Below, one piece after another: positions 1 to 9,368 of a stretch of DNA of 64,000 nucleotides. The DNA comes from Paraburkholderia sp. Tr-20389 (GTDB taxonomy: Bacteria; Pseudomonadota; Gammaproteobacteria; Burkholderiales; Burkholderiaceae), in contig NZ_JAAGPD010000001.1 in NCBI RefSeq assembly GCF_017104565.1, positions 682,001 to 746,000 on the forward strand, given 5' to 3'. A program made the position numbers and the translations under genes. The notes beneath the pieces were generated by a model. That model ran no database searches, was not told the origin of the DNA, and was given only the letters and a program-made list of their open reading frames with translations. Position 1 is the first letter of the stretch; every line of letters begins with the position of its first letter.

Positions 1-291
1 AAGACCTGCGTTCATTTCGCCCGACGCGTGCTGGATCGCAAAGGTCGCCGCAAGCGCGTCGCGCAGTTCGACGAACGTGACCATCAGTCCGTCGCCTTCC
101 GTGCGGATCAGACGGCCGCGATGCGCCGGCACGATATCGTTCTCGATGTGCGCCTTGTAGCGGCGCCACCGTCCCGCTGCTTCGACTTCGTTGTCCTGGA
201 TCAGCCGGCACGACTCCACGAGATCCATGAACAGGACCGTACGAACGACACGCGCGAGCCCATCGGATGAGCAGGAGGAATCTGCAGTCAC
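1..291 (-). CDS. Class III adenylate/guanylate cyclase domain protein, N-terminal part (runs off window)
   Basis: The minus-strand frame is open to the window edge and reads as the start of a class III nucleotide cyclase, which makes cAMP or cGMP from the NTP. Both metal-binding Asp regions are visible: LFMDLVESCRL near the start and RTEGDGLMVTF further on. The spacing fits the subgroup of cyclases that are often followed by TPR domains. I chose the GTG at 291. The frame stays open upstream to an ATG at 477, so a longer N-terminus is possible, and no clear Shine-Dalgarno sequence decides. The next gene downstream on the map (623-1690) encodes a protein with a cyclic-nucleotide-binding domain, which suggests a functional link. 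The C-terminus is outside the window. Confidence 0.72.
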   Translation of the reverse strand, partial: MTADSSCSSDGLARVVRTVLFMDLVESCRLIQDNEVEAAGRWRRYKAHIENDIVPAHRGRLIRTEGDGLMVTFVELRDALAATFAIQHASGEMNAGL

Positions 292-508
292 GTTGTTGCT
301 GGCCTTTAAAACGTACGTGATATCGGCTCGCGATCCGCTTCGCCGCATTCGCGCAATCGTTGAGAACGCATCGCAATGCAGCGGCCGCGCATGCAGATGC
401 AACGCTGCGCCGGCGGGTCGAAGTGCGGATGGCTCGCGTGTCGCGTCGGTCGGCAAAACATGCGCCCCGACGGTCATTTCGACGTGCGATTGCTATGTGT
501 TATAGATC

Positions 509-537
509 AAAAACCGCCGTTTAAAACGGCCTTTTTT
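509..537. terminator. Bidirectional intrinsic terminator
   Basis: A GCCGTTT/AAACGGC hairpin at 516-530 has an A-tract (509-513) on one side and a T-tract (532-537) on the other, so it can terminate in either direction. It lies about 85 nt beyond the stop of the minus-strand regulator at 623 and separates that gene from the cyclase. Confidence 0.65.
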
Positions 538-622
538 CCTGAATCGGGTTTGCGTCATTCAAACCGTCGGACGCAGCACGGCGATTGATATCGCGCATGT
601 AAATAAACCGCTGCACATGAAA

Positions 623-1690
623 CTAGTTTTTCGCGCGCAGATTGTCCGCTTCGAGCCGGCGCGTAATTAAATGAATCAGATAAGTAGCGAACTCCGGATC
701 CTGATAATAAAGCCGCATGGCATCCGTCGCCGAGACCATCAGCAATTCGCAATCGCTGATGCAGCGCGCGGTACAGGTGCGCCGGTGATCCGGCGAAAAG
801 AGTCCGATCTCGCCGAGCACCGTGCCTTGCCCGACTTCGATGTTGATCTCCAGCAGGCTCACCGTGCCGCGCACGACGTAATACAGCGCGTCGCTCGGAT
901 CGTTCTTGCGGAACAGCACTTCGCCCGCCTTGAAGCGTGACGGCATCGTGAACGCCAGCAGTCTGCCCACTGAAAGCTGGCCGTCCAGCGCGTGATGCAG
1001 CTGCGCGTCGCCGATCTGCTGCAAGCGCGCGGCGGCCACGCTCGCCTGCCCGCGGCTGCCGACCTTCAATGCCTTGTAGACGGTATACAGGTGCACCTTC
1101 ACGGTGCCTTCCGTGATGTTCAACTGTTTCGCAATCGACTTGTTGGTTTCGCCGCGCGCAGCCAGCGCGAGCACCTGAATTTGCCTGGGCGTGAGGACGT
1201 GAGGCTTCGCGTCGGACGATGCTTCGGCCGATGCTTCGGCGATAGCCAAAGCGGAGGCGTCGGGTGTGGGCGCATCGTTCGCGGACAACTCCGGCGGGAG
1301 CGCTTCCAGCACCAGCGGCGCGGACGCCGGATAACGACTGCCGGCAAGCACGAGACGCAGTGCATCCAGCAGCGCCCGTCCCGATTCCGATTTGCCGAGA
1401 TGCCCCGCGACGCCCGCCGACACGAATTGCTCGACCGTCCGCGGATCGACGGCTGTCAGCAATACGAGCACGGGCAAGCCCGCTGAAAGACGCTGCGATG
1501 CCGTCGCCACGCTGAGCGCATCGGGCAGATAGTCGCCGTCGAGCACGATCAGATCGGCGGGCGCGCCGCTCTCGAAGACGTTCGACGCGTAATCGGCACA
1601 ACGCACGTCGACCTGCTCGCCGAGATCGGCGAGAAGACGCGCGACCCCATCGCGAAACAGACCTGTCGGAGCGACGAACAGAATCAGCAT
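623..1690 (-). CDS. Response-regulator-like protein: receiver, LuxR HTH and C-terminal cNMP-binding domain
   Basis: A 355-residue three-domain regulator. Residues 1-115 resemble a receiver with Asp51, Thr79 and Lys100 in place, but the acidic pair that binds Mg near residue 8 is absent (LFVAPTG), so phosphorylation is doubtful. Residues 166-215 form a LuxR/NarL helix-turn-helix (LTPRQIQVLALAARG, then TEGTVKVH). Residues about 240-345 form a cyclic-nucleotide-binding beta roll with a cassette-like GEIGLF followed by RRTCTA. The start is ATG 1690 with AAGGAG at good spacing. The order receiver-HTH-cNMP is unusual, because CRP-type proteins have the cNMP domain first. Proximity to a class III cyclase suggests it senses that enzyme's product; this is inference. 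Confidence 0.85.
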   Translation of the reverse strand: MLILFVAPTGLFRDGVARLLADLGEQVDVRCADYASNVFESGAPADLIVLDGDYLPDALSVATASQRLSAGLPVLVLLTAVDPRTVEQFVSAGVAGHLGKSESGRALLDALRLVLAGSRYPASAPLVLEALPPELSANDAPTPDASALAIAEASAEASSDAKPHVLTPRQIQVLALAARGETNKSIAKQLNITEGTVKVHLYTVYKALKVGSRGQASVAAARLQQIGDAQLHHALDGQLSVGRLLAFTMPSRFKAGEVLFRKNDPSDALYYVVRGTVSLLEINIEVGQGTVLGEIGLFSPDHRRTCTARCISDCELLMVSATDAMRLYYQDPEFATYLIHLITRRLEADNLRAKN

Positions 1691-1849
1691 GCGCGTCTGC
1701 TCCTTTGCGGTTGGCCGGCGGTCCGTGTGCCGCGTGCACCTTGCTATTGATATGAATAAAACAAAGCGCCCGCGCTGCTAACCGTTATAGGACACGCAAC
1801 GCGATGCGTGTGGCGCGCCATGCGCATCGTACGGCCGCGCGAACGCGCT

Positions 1850-3088
1850 TCAGCGCACGTACGATTCGACGATTCCCGCTGCCGCGCACAGCAGTACGAC
1901 GAGCAAGGGCCGCACATTCCAGCGCGTGAGCAGAATCAGCGCGATCACGGCGACGGCGAAGTCGGCGGCGGAGAGAACCGCACTCGTCCACACGGGCGAA
2001 TAGAATGCACTTGCCAGCAAGCCGACCACCGCCGCATTCGCGCCCGCCAGCAGCGCCGCCACGGGCGGCCGCACGCGCAACGCCTGCCAGTGCGGCAGCA
2101 CGGCGATCACGAGCAGCAGGCCAGGAAGAAAGATGCCCGCCGTCGCAAACAACGCGCCGAGCGCGTGATGGGATGCCGGACTCATGATCCAGCCGAGGTA
2201 CGACGCGAACGTGAACAGCGGCCCCGGAACGGCCTGCGCCGCGCCATAGCCGGAGAGAAATTCGTTGGCCGATATCCAGCCGCTCGCGACCGTCGCCTGC
2301 TGAAGCAGAGGCAGAACGACATGACCGCCGCCGAATACGAGCGCACCGGACCGATAGAACACGTCGACGACCCTGAGCATCCACGCGCCAGGAAGAAGCG
2401 CTTCCAGCGCGGGCAAGCCGACCAGCAACGCACAGAACAGCACGAGCGCGATGACGCTCGCAACGCGCGGCAAAGCAAAGGCGTGTGCATCGTGCGACAG
2501 GTTGCGTGCGTCGGCGGATGTCGAAGTCCGGCAGAACATCAACCCGAGCAATGCGCCGCCGGCGATCACGATGATCTGCGCATACACGGTCACGAGCATG
2601 CTCAACACGGCGAGCGCCGCCAGCGCGATGGCTGCGCGCACGCGATCGGCACACAGGCGTCGCGCCATGTCCCAGATGGCCTGAGCAACGACGGCGACTG
2701 CGACGAGCTTCAACCCGTGTACGAGGCCCTGGCCGATTGCGTTGTCCAGCAGACCGGCGATGCGCGCGAAGCCGGCCATCAGGATCGCCGAAGGCAACGT
2801 GAAGCCGAGCCACGCGGCCAGGCCGCCCCACCATCCCGCTCTCAGCAGGCCGATCGAAAAACCCACCTGGCTGCTCGCCGGTCCAGGCAGGAACTGGCAG
2901 AGCGCGAACAGATCGGTGAAGGTCGTGTCGTCGAGCCAGCGCCTGCGCTCGACAAACTCGCGGCGAAAGTAGCCGATGTGCGCAATCGGCCCGCCGAAGC
3001 AGGTGCAGCCAAGCAGCAGGAAGACACGCAGCACTTCGAATGCGCTGCCGGTGCGCGTCTCGCGACGCGACGTGCTTTCACTTTCCAT
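1850..3088 (-). CDS. chrA: Chromate transporter, ChrA family (CHR)
   Basis: A 412-residue integral membrane protein with the two homologous halves of long-chain ChrA proteins, which export chromate from the cytoplasm. Signature stretches are FGGPIAHIGYF near residue 33, LPGPASSQVG near residue 67, the second-half GGGHVVLPLLQ, and PGPLFTFASYLG. About ten hydrophobic segments are visible. No ChrB regulator is next to it. The neighbour downstream is the LuxR-type regulator on the same strand, but a gap of about 160 nt makes cotranscription uncertain. The start is ATG 3088; there is no strong Shine-Dalgarno. Substrate assignment is by family only, since sulfate or other oxyanions are possible for diverged CHR members. 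Confidence 0.9.
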   Translation of the reverse strand: MESESTSRRETRTGSAFEVLRVFLLLGCTCFGGPIAHIGYFRREFVERRRWLDDTTFTDLFALCQFLPGPASSQVGFSIGLLRAGWWGGLAAWLGFTLPSAILMAGFARIAGLLDNAIGQGLVHGLKLVAVAVVAQAIWDMARRLCADRVRAAIALAALAVLSMLVTVYAQIIVIAGGALLGLMFCRTSTSADARNLSHDAHAFALPRVASVIALVLFCALLVGLPALEALLPGAWMLRVVDVFYRSGALVFGGGHVVLPLLQQATVASGWISANEFLSGYGAAQAVPGPLFTFASYLGWIMSPASHHALGALFATAGIFLPGLLLVIAVLPHWQALRVRPPVAALLAGANAAVVGLLASAFYSPVWTSAVLSAADFAVAVIALILLTRWNVRPLLVVLLCAAAGIVESYVR

Positions 3089-3250
3089 AAGGATGGTCGA
3101 CGGGCGTAAGGTCCGATGCGCTTCAGGCGAAGCGCATCACTCTAACGCAAATGACTTGCGGCGCGATGGTTCGACATTCGCAGCAGCGCGCTGCCGTTGC
3201 CCGACGCATGCAGACGTAGGCGGGGCGATGCCCGCCTCGTCGCAACATGC

Positions 3251-4759
3251 TTACTTGAGATCGACGGACACGAAGCTGCGCGCGTGATTGCGCTGGATCA
3301 GCAACGCCGCCTTCTTGCCCGCCTTCGCCGCGAGCGATGCGAGTTCGTCCTGCGACGCGACCAGCGTCCCGTTCAGCGACAGCACCACATCGCCCGGCTT
3401 GATGCCGGCATTGCCTCCCGTTCCCGATACGTCGTCGACCATCAGGCCTTGCGGGAGTCCCGTCGTGCGCCGTTCGTCGTCCGTCAGCGGGTGCATGCTG
3501 AGACCGAGATGATCGAGTGCGCCGTCATCCGTTGCGGCCGCTGTCTCGGACTTCGCGGAAGCCGTCGCGCCGATCATCACCGTGATCTGCTTGCGATTGC
3601 GAATCAGCTTGACGGGAACCTTGGCCCCCTCCTGCACGTCGAGATCCTGATCGGCGAGATCGGCGGCGTGTTCGATCGGCTTGTCCGCGACCTGCATGAT
3701 CACGTCGCCCGCTTTCAGTTTGCCCGCCGCTGCGGGACTGCCGGGATCGACGGCAATCACCAGCGCGCCCGCCGCACGCGGCAGCCCGAACGCGCCCGCG
3801 AGACCGGGATCGACGTCCTGCACCTGCATGCCGAACGCGCCGCGCGCTTCCTTGTCTTGCGTCTGCAACTGTGCACGCACCTTGTTCGCCATGTTGATCG
3901 GGATAGCGAAGGTCAGGCTCTGAAAGCGATCGCCGTCGGCATAGACCTGCACGTGAATGCCGACCACTTCGCCCGCCCGGTTGAACACCGGTCCGCCCGA
4001 ATTGTCCGGGTTCAATGCGCCGTTGGTCTGGAAGAACGGGAACTTCGTGCCGTCGGCCAGCGTGCGCGACGTCGCGCTGACGATACCCGCTGTCACCGTG
4101 TTCTGATAGCTGTCCGGCGAGCCGATGGTCAGCACCTGCTCGCCGACGCGCACACGCGTCGAATCGCCGAGCTTGACGACAGGCAGCTTCGTCGCCTCGA
4201 TCTGGATCACCGCGACGTCGCTTTGCGCATCGACGGCCACCACTTTCGCCTTGAACTCGCGCCGGTCCGTCAGGCGTACGGTCACGTCGTCCGATCCGTC
4301 GACGACATGCGCCGTCGTCAGTATCAGGCCATTCGGGCTGACGATGAAACCCGAGCCCACACCCGAGATCGCGCGCGGCGCACTGGCCTGGCCGTCTTGC
4401 GCTTGCGGCATCGCCTGCCGGAAGAACGCGAACAGCGGGTCATCGCCGTCGATGGTTTCGGAACTCGTGCCCGACGCGGGCGCCGGTGCAGCCGGCACCG
4501 CGGAGGCCGCCAGCGGCTTCTCCGGCAAGATCGCGCGGATGTTCACGACGGCCGGTCCATAGCGCTCGACGATCGACGGGAAGTCCATCGTCGCGTTCGC
4601 ATTCTCAGACGCCGCGTGCTTTTCTTTCGCCGGTGCGGATGCGGATGTTGGCGCGGATGCAGCGCCGGCACTCGCCGCGTTCGTGGTGGAGTAAGCGGCG
4701 AGACATGCCGCTGTCACGGCAGTGCAAAGCCAGATGTGGGATATGGACGAGTGAAGCAC
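3251..4759 (-). CDS. Do/HtrA-family periplasmic serine protease with two PDZ domains
   Basis: A 502-residue DegP/DegQ/MucD-type protease for quality control of misfolded periplasmic proteins. A GTG start at 4759 is chosen because GGAGG sits six bases upstream. The protein then begins with a signal peptide (hydrophobic core around LCTAVTAACLAAY). A Ser/Asn/Ala-rich linker leads to a trypsin-like domain with His in LTTAHVVDG, Asp in DAQSDVAVI and Ser in NPDNSGGP, followed by two PDZ domains. The residue two before the catalytic Ser is Asp, where the family normally has Gly (GNSGGP). That position helps form the oxyanion hole, so activity may be altered. A longer frame to 4984 exists but would bury the signal peptide. 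Confidence 0.9.
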   Translation of the reverse strand: MLHSSISHIWLCTAVTAACLAAYSTTNAASAGAASAPTSASAPAKEKHAASENANATMDFPSIVERYGPAVVNIRAILPEKPLAASAVPAAPAPASGTSSETIDGDDPLFAFFRQAMPQAQDGQASAPRAISGVGSGFIVSPNGLILTTAHVVDGSDDVTVRLTDRREFKAKVVAVDAQSDVAVIQIEATKLPVVKLGDSTRVRVGEQVLTIGSPDSYQNTVTAGIVSATSRTLADGTKFPFFQTNGALNPDNSGGPVFNRAGEVVGIHVQVYADGDRFQSLTFAIPINMANKVRAQLQTQDKEARGAFGMQVQDVDPGLAGAFGLPRAAGALVIAVDPGSPAAAGKLKAGDVIMQVADKPIEHAADLADQDLDVQEGAKVPVKLIRNRKQITVMIGATASAKSETAAATDDGALDHLGLSMHPLTDDERRTTGLPQGLMVDDVSGTGGNAGIKPGDVVLSLNGTLVASQDELASLAAKAGKKAALLIQRNHARSFVSVDLK

Positions 4760-5299
4760 AGCGCACCTCCGTGGCGTTCGTGATGCCAAGCACTGTGAGG
4801 AAATTATTTCGCGCGCTGCCACCGGCGACTGTGACGTAGCACACCGAAGAATTCGAAAAGAAAGGGAACCCGGACAGCCGGCGCGAAACACGAAGCCACA
4901 CACTCCTTCCGCACGCGCGGATGAAGCGATCGACCCTTTATGCTTGTCGGATTGGATCGAAGTCGAGGTGTGTTTCGGCAGCATGTTTGCCCGCGATGGA
5001 CAATCAGGGACGCGAACGGTTCGCTCGCACGCGGGCCGCGCGACGGCCTGGCCGACGCGATCAACACTGTGCTCTCCCTTGCTTCATTTATAGAGAGCCT
5101 GCGAAGAAATTGCAGCGAGTACAAATCCTGGCATGTGCCGTTCTTATGTGTCAGTTTCAGGTCGATGCGTCCCGCGTTGTCGCGATGCAATATGCGCCGT
5201 GGCGCTTTTCGAGCCGCGTCACAACAGATTCCCCCGGACGCGGCACAATAAGATCTATTCGCCGCGCCCGCGGCGCCAACCGTCATTGCGAGGTCGAGC
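4760..5299. other. Gene-free divergent intergenic region
   Basis: About 540 bases separate the divergent protease and small hypothetical gene. Several open frames cross it on both strands, but none has coding-like composition or a recognisable product. It presumably holds both promoters; I could not identify a convincing -35/-10 pair. Confidence 0.5.
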
Positions 5300-5608
5300 A
5301 TGGAGACGAAACTGACCGCCCACCTGCCCACCGTCGACGTCGAAATCACGCGCCGCAAACTGCCTGAAAGGCATGCGGAAAGCGTGACGATCCACATTAC
5401 GGCGGTGCCTTCCCTCGAGGCCGCCGCGCGATGGTTCGTGCAACCGGATCTGTTTGCGCTGGCGTCGCCGCTGTCGATGTTCTCGATGTGGTCGATGTGG
5501 CTGCGCGCGTGGCAACCGTGGCTGCCGTCCGCCGTTGCAGCCGTTCACGCTGCTCAGGAACCGGAGAAGCGGCTGACGGAAAACAGGGATGCCGCATCGC
5601 ATGACTGA
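5300..5608 (+). CDS. Small hypothetical protein, 102 aa
   Basis: The protein begins METKLTAHLPTVDVEITRRK and has a central Trp/Met-rich stretch (FSMWSMWLRAWQPWLP) that could be an amphipathic or membrane-associated helix. I do not recognise a domain. It sits 41 nt upstream of the zinc alcohol dehydrogenase on the same strand and may share its promoter. Codon use is G/C at third positions like its neighbours, which supports a real gene. Its function is unknown. Confidence 0.55.
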   Translation: METKLTAHLPTVDVEITRRKLPERHAESVTIHITAVPSLEAAARWFVQPDLFALASPLSMFSMWSMWLRAWQPWLPSAVAAVHAAQEPEKRLTENRDAASHD

Positions 5609-5649
5609 ATGACGCTTTAGTCGCGGCTTCCGCATGAGGAGGATCGAAC

Positions 5650-6651
5650 ATGCGCGCAATGGTTTTCGACGGTTCGGGCCCGGTGCTCGCCGAGCGCGAG
5701 TTGACGCTGCGCACGCCGGCGCCGGGCGAAGTGCTGATCGACGTGCTGGCGTGCGGCGTGTGCCGGACCGACCTGCATGTAGTGGATGGCGAGTTGACCG
5801 AGCCCAAGCGCCCGGTGATTCCCGGGCACGAGATCGTCGGACGGGTCGCGGCGCGTGCGGCGGATGTGACGGCGTTCGATATCGGCGAGCGCGTGGGCGT
5901 ACCGTGGCTCGGTCACACCTGTGGCGTCTGCGCGTACTGCGCGAGCGGCCGCGAGAACCTGTGCGATGCGCCCGGCTTCACGGGCTATACCATCGACGGC
6001 GGCTACGCCGAACAGGTGATCGCCGATCATCGCTATTGCCTGCATCTGCCCGAACGTTACGACGACGCCCAAGCCGCGCCGCTGCTGTGCGCGGGTCTCA
6101 TCGGCTATCGCACGCTGAGCATGGCGGGCGACGCGAAGCGCGTGGGCATCTACGGTTTCGGCGCGGCAGCGCATATCGTCGCGCAGGTCGCGCGTCATCA
6201 GGGCCGTGCGGTGTATGCGTTCACGCGTCCCGGCGACGATACCGCGCAACAACTCGCGCGCAGGCTCGGCGCGACGTGGGCAGGCGGCAGCGACGAAGCG
6301 CCGCCCGAACCGCTCGATGCCGCGCTGATCTTCGCGCCCGTCGGCGCACTCGTGCCCGCCGCATTGCAGGCCGTCGTCAAGGGCGGCGTGGTGGTGTGCG
6401 GCGGCATTCACATGAGCGACATCCCGGCGTTTCCGTATGCGTTTCTGTGGGGCGAGCGCCGCGTGGTCTCGGTCGCCAATCTCACGCGCGCCGACGGCGA
6501 CGCGTTCATGAAGATCGCCGGCGACATGCAGCTCGATATCGAGGTGACGCGCTATCCGCTCGCCGACGCCAATCGTGCGCTGGATGATTTGCGCTGCGGA
6601 CGGGTGTCGGGGGCTGCGGTGCTGATGTGCGACAACGAGGGCGCTTCTTAG
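5650..6651 (+). CDS. Zinc-dependent alcohol dehydrogenase (MDR family)
   Basis: A 333-residue cytoplasmic medium-chain dehydrogenase predicted to oxidise alcohols with NAD(P). Catalytic zinc ligands are visible as Cys in CGVCRTDLH and His-Glu in PGHEIVG. The structural zinc loop has four Cys in HTCGVCAYCASGRENLC. The coenzyme fold starts around residue 163 (VGIYGFGAAAH), somewhat degenerate from GxGxxG. The closest family I recognise is the AdhA-like short MDRs. The start is ATG 5650, with GAGGAGG just upstream (5635-5641). Its stop overlaps that of the convergent glutaminase by two bases. Substrate is not determinable. Confidence 0.9.
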   Translation: MRAMVFDGSGPVLAERELTLRTPAPGEVLIDVLACGVCRTDLHVVDGELTEPKRPVIPGHEIVGRVAARAADVTAFDIGERVGVPWLGHTCGVCAYCASGRENLCDAPGFTGYTIDGGYAEQVIADHRYCLHLPERYDDAQAAPLLCAGLIGYRTLSMAGDAKRVGIYGFGAAAHIVAQVARHQGRAVYAFTRPGDDTAQQLARRLGATWAGGSDEAPPEPLDAALIFAPVGALVPAALQAVVKGGVVVCGGIHMSDIPAFPYAFLWGERRVVSVANLTRADGDAFMKIAGDMQLDIEVTRYPLADANRALDDLRCGRVSGAAVLMCDNEGAS

Positions 6652-7562
6652 AAAATCGAGCGGCCCGTTTGGGTGGTCAACCACTCCAGCGCCAGCACGC
6701 CAGCCAGCGAATTGCCGTTGCTGTCCAAGCCCGGCGACCACACGCATACAGCCATCTCGCCCGGCAACAGCGCGACGATGCCGCCGCCCACGCCGCTCTT
6801 CGCGGGCAAGCCAACGCGATAGACGAAGTCGCCCGCTGCATCGTAGGTGCCGCATGTGAGCATCAGTGCCGACAGACGCTTGGCGGAACTCGAATCGAGA
6901 ATGCGCTCGCCCGTCGACGGCACGACGCCGCCGTTGCTCAAATACAGCGCGGCTTGTGCAAGCTCGACGCAGCTCATCGAAATCGCGCACTGCCGGCAAT
7001 AGGCATCGACCACGACTTCGGGCGGCATCTCCATGTTGCCGAAGCTCGCCATGAAATGCGCCATCGCGCGATTGCGATGCGCGTGCTGCAATTCGGATTG
7101 CGCGACGCGCATATCGTAGTCGATCGACGGCACGCCGGTGACGCGCCGCATGAATTCGACGAGCGCGGTCTCCGCCTTTACGAAGCGGCGGCTCAGTACA
7201 TCGGTGACGATGAGCGCGCCTGCATTGATGAACGGATTGCGTGGCTTGCCCTGCTCGGCTTCGAGTTGCACGAGCGAATTGAACGCGTTGCCCGACGGCT
7301 CGCGGCCGACGCGTTGCCACAAGTCGTCGCCGAGCAGCTTGAACGCCATCGTGCAGGCGAACAGCTTGGAAATGCTCTGAATCGAAAAACGCGTGTCGGC
7401 CTGCCCCACACGAAAGACGTCGCCCGACGTCGTGACCACGGCCATGCCGAAGCTGTTCGCGGGCACTGTCGCGAGTTCGGGGATGTAATCGGCGACGCGC
7501 CCCTTGTCGAGCCAGGGCTGCAAGTCGGTGTGAATCTGTTCGAGGATGCGGGAATAGTCCAT
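6648..7562 (-). CDS. glsA: Glutaminase A
   Basis: Hydrolyses L-glutamine to glutamate and ammonia. It is a beta-lactamase-fold serine enzyme: the SxxK motif SISK follows RFSIQ, and later conserved blocks are FINAGALIVTDVL, the SNGG region and SGVGGGIVALLP. The length of 304 aa from ATG 7562 (MDYSRILEQI) matches bacterial glutaminases. The frame extends to 7640, but that part overlaps a strong hairpin and is probably not translated. The 3' end overlaps the convergent alcohol dehydrogenase. The APC permease upstream on the same strand may feed it amino acids, though a hairpin lies between them. Confidence 0.95.
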   Translation of the reverse strand: MDYSRILEQIHTDLQPWLDKGRVADYIPELATVPANSFGMAVVTTSGDVFRVGQADTRFSIQSISKLFACTMAFKLLGDDLWQRVGREPSGNAFNSLVQLEAEQGKPRNPFINAGALIVTDVLSRRFVKAETALVEFMRRVTGVPSIDYDMRVAQSELQHAHRNRAMAHFMASFGNMEMPPEVVVDAYCRQCAISMSCVELAQAALYLSNGGVVPSTGERILDSSSAKRLSALMLTCGTYDAAGDFVYRVGLPAKSGVGGGIVALLPGEMAVCVWSPGLDSNGNSLAGVLALEWLTTQTGRSIF

Positions 7563-7628
7563 CGAGGCGTTCGAGCGATGACGGTAGGTGAATGGATACG
7601 GTACGCGCTTCGATGGCTCGACAAACGC

Positions 7629-7659
7629 AAAGCGGATCACGATGTGCGTGATCCGCTTT
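7629..7659 (-). terminator. Hairpin terminator after the APC permease
   Basis: Perfect 13-bp arms (7629-7641 and 7647-7659) enclose a 5-nt loop, 66 nt past the permease stop. The T-rich tail on the minus strand is weak, so efficiency is uncertain. Confidence 0.55.
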
Positions 7660-7724
7660 CACGATGATGCGAGAACAGCGTCGGCCCGGAGCGCGAGCGC
7701 TATTCTGCACTGAAAATATTTCAG

Positions 7725-9368
7725 CTAGTGCGCCGACATCCACTCGTCGGCTTGCGAGCCGCTCGTCGCGTGGCCAGACGCCTTGTCGCCGTGGACTGGA
7801 TCGCGCTCGTCGAGATAAGCCGAGCGATAACCCGTATGCACGCCCCAATAGTAGAAGATCAGCGAGAACACGATCACGACCAGCATGTCCCAGCCGTACG
7901 GCAGCACGCCCATGCCGCCGAACTGCTTGCTGCCGATCAGCGACAGGATCGCCATCACGGGCAGATACGCCACCAGCCACCACGCCGCCTTCAGATCCTG
8001 ATTGAAGCCCGAGAAGCCCGACTTCGCCTGGAAGTAGAAGAACACCGGCAGCGCGACGATCATCAGCAGGATGATCTCGCCCGTCAGCGGCCACTTCGCC
8101 CAGTACAGGATCAGCGACGCGCACACGAACGCGAACGGTGCGATCAGGCTCATGCCCGGAATGTGCAGCGGACGCTCGATGTCGGTCGCCGCGCGGCGCA
8201 GTGCCATCAGGCTGATCGGGCCCGTCAGGTACGAGATCACCGTCGCCACCGAAATCACCGCCGCCAGCGAACTCCAGCCGCGGAAGAAGAACAGGAAGAT
8301 GAACGATACCAGCAGGTTGAACCACATCGCCGGACGCGGCACGCCGTACAGCGGATGCACGCTGCCGAAGATCTTCGGCATCGTGTTGTTGCGCTCCATC
8401 GCGTAGATCATGCGCGTGGTCGTCGCCATGTAGGTCGTGCCCGTGCCGCTCGGGCTCACGAACGCATCGACGTACAGCAGGATCGCGAGCCAGTTCAGGT
8501 TCAGCGCGATTGCCAGTTCCGCGAACGGCGACTTGAAGTTGAACTGGCTCCAGCCCTTCATCACATCGGCCGGGTTCACTGAGCCGATGTACGCGACCTG
8601 CAGCAGCACGTAGATCACCAGCGCCAGCAGGATCGAGCCGATCACCGCGAACGGCACGCTCTTCGCCGGATTGCGCGCTTCGCCCGCGAGGTTGATCGGA
8701 CTCTGGAAACCGTTGAACGCGAACACGATGCCGCTCGTCGCCACCGCCGTCAGCACCGCCGACCAGCCGTACGGCGCGAACGTCCCCGTGCCGCCAAAGC
8801 TGTCGCCGAGGTTTTCCTTGTGAAAGCCGCTCATCATCAGGCCGAGAATCGTCAGGCCGGGAATGATGAACTTGAAGATCGTAATGGCGGTATTGGCGCG
8901 CGCGAACACCTTCACGCCCCAGTAGTTCAGCATGAAGTAGATCACCACCAGCACCGCCGACAGCAGCAGACCAGGCGTGGTCAACGAACCATCGATGAAC
9001 AGGTTATGCGCCCATTCATACGGCCACGTGCTCATGTACTGGATCGACGCTTCGGCTTCGATCGGAATCACCGATACGATCGCGATCCAGTTGGCCCACG
9101 CGCTGATGAAGCCCACCAACGCGCCATGAGAGTAACGCGCATAACGCACCATGCCGCCCGACTCGGGGAACATCGCGCCGAGTTCGGCGTACGTCAGCGC
9201 GATCGCGAGAATCACCACCGCGCCGATCACCCACGCGCACAGCGCCGCAGGGCCTGCAATCTTGGCCGCCTTCCAGGCGCCGAACAGCCAGCCGGACCCG
9301 ATGATCGAGCCGAGCCCCGTCAGCATCAGCGCGAACGGGTCGATGTGCCGTTGAATAGAACTTTTCAA
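7725..9368 (-). CDS. APC-superfamily amino acid permease
   Basis: A 547-residue cytoplasmic-membrane transporter with about twelve hydrophobic segments. The first helix carries the APC substrate-binding signature GLGSIIGSGWLFG. Other typical parts are FNGFQSPINLAGEARNP and the TRMIYAMERNN loop. The C-terminal 40 residues are hydrophilic. It belongs to the amino acid/polyamine/organocation family; substrate is unknown, but glutaminase next door suggests glutamine, glutamate or aspartate. The start is a TTG at 9368 with GAGGAA seven bases upstream, and no ATG precedes the first helix. A perfect palindrome lies about 200 nt upstream (9569-9591). Confidence 0.9.
   Translation of the reverse strand: MKSSIQRHIDPFALMLTGLGSIIGSGWLFGAWKAAKIAGPAALCAWVIGAVVILAIALTYAELGAMFPESGGMVRYARYSHGALVGFISAWANWIAIVSVIPIEAEASIQYMSTWPYEWAHNLFIDGSLTTPGLLLSAVLVVIYFMLNYWGVKVFARANTAITIFKFIIPGLTILGLMMSGFHKENLGDSFGGTGTFAPYGWSAVLTAVATSGIVFAFNGFQSPINLAGEARNPAKSVPFAVIGSILLALVIYVLLQVAYIGSVNPADVMKGWSQFNFKSPFAELAIALNLNWLAILLYVDAFVSPSGTGTTYMATTTRMIYAMERNNTMPKIFGSVHPLYGVPRPAMWFNLLVSFIFLFFFRGWSSLAAVISVATVISYLTGPISLMALRRAATDIERPLHIPGMSLIAPFAFVCASLILYWAKWPLTGEIILLMIVALPVFFYFQAKSGFSGFNQDLKAAWWLVAYLPVMAILSLIGSKQFGGMGVLPYGWDMLVVIVFSLIFYYWGVHTGYRSAYLDERDPVHGDKASGHATSGSQADEWMSAH

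Noticed and set aside
5617-8325. A 902-codon open frame on the minus strand
   Set aside because: It is antisense to the alcohol dehydrogenase and crosses glutaminase and the permease in another frame. It is Arg/His-rich, typical of a shadow frame in G+C-rich DNA.
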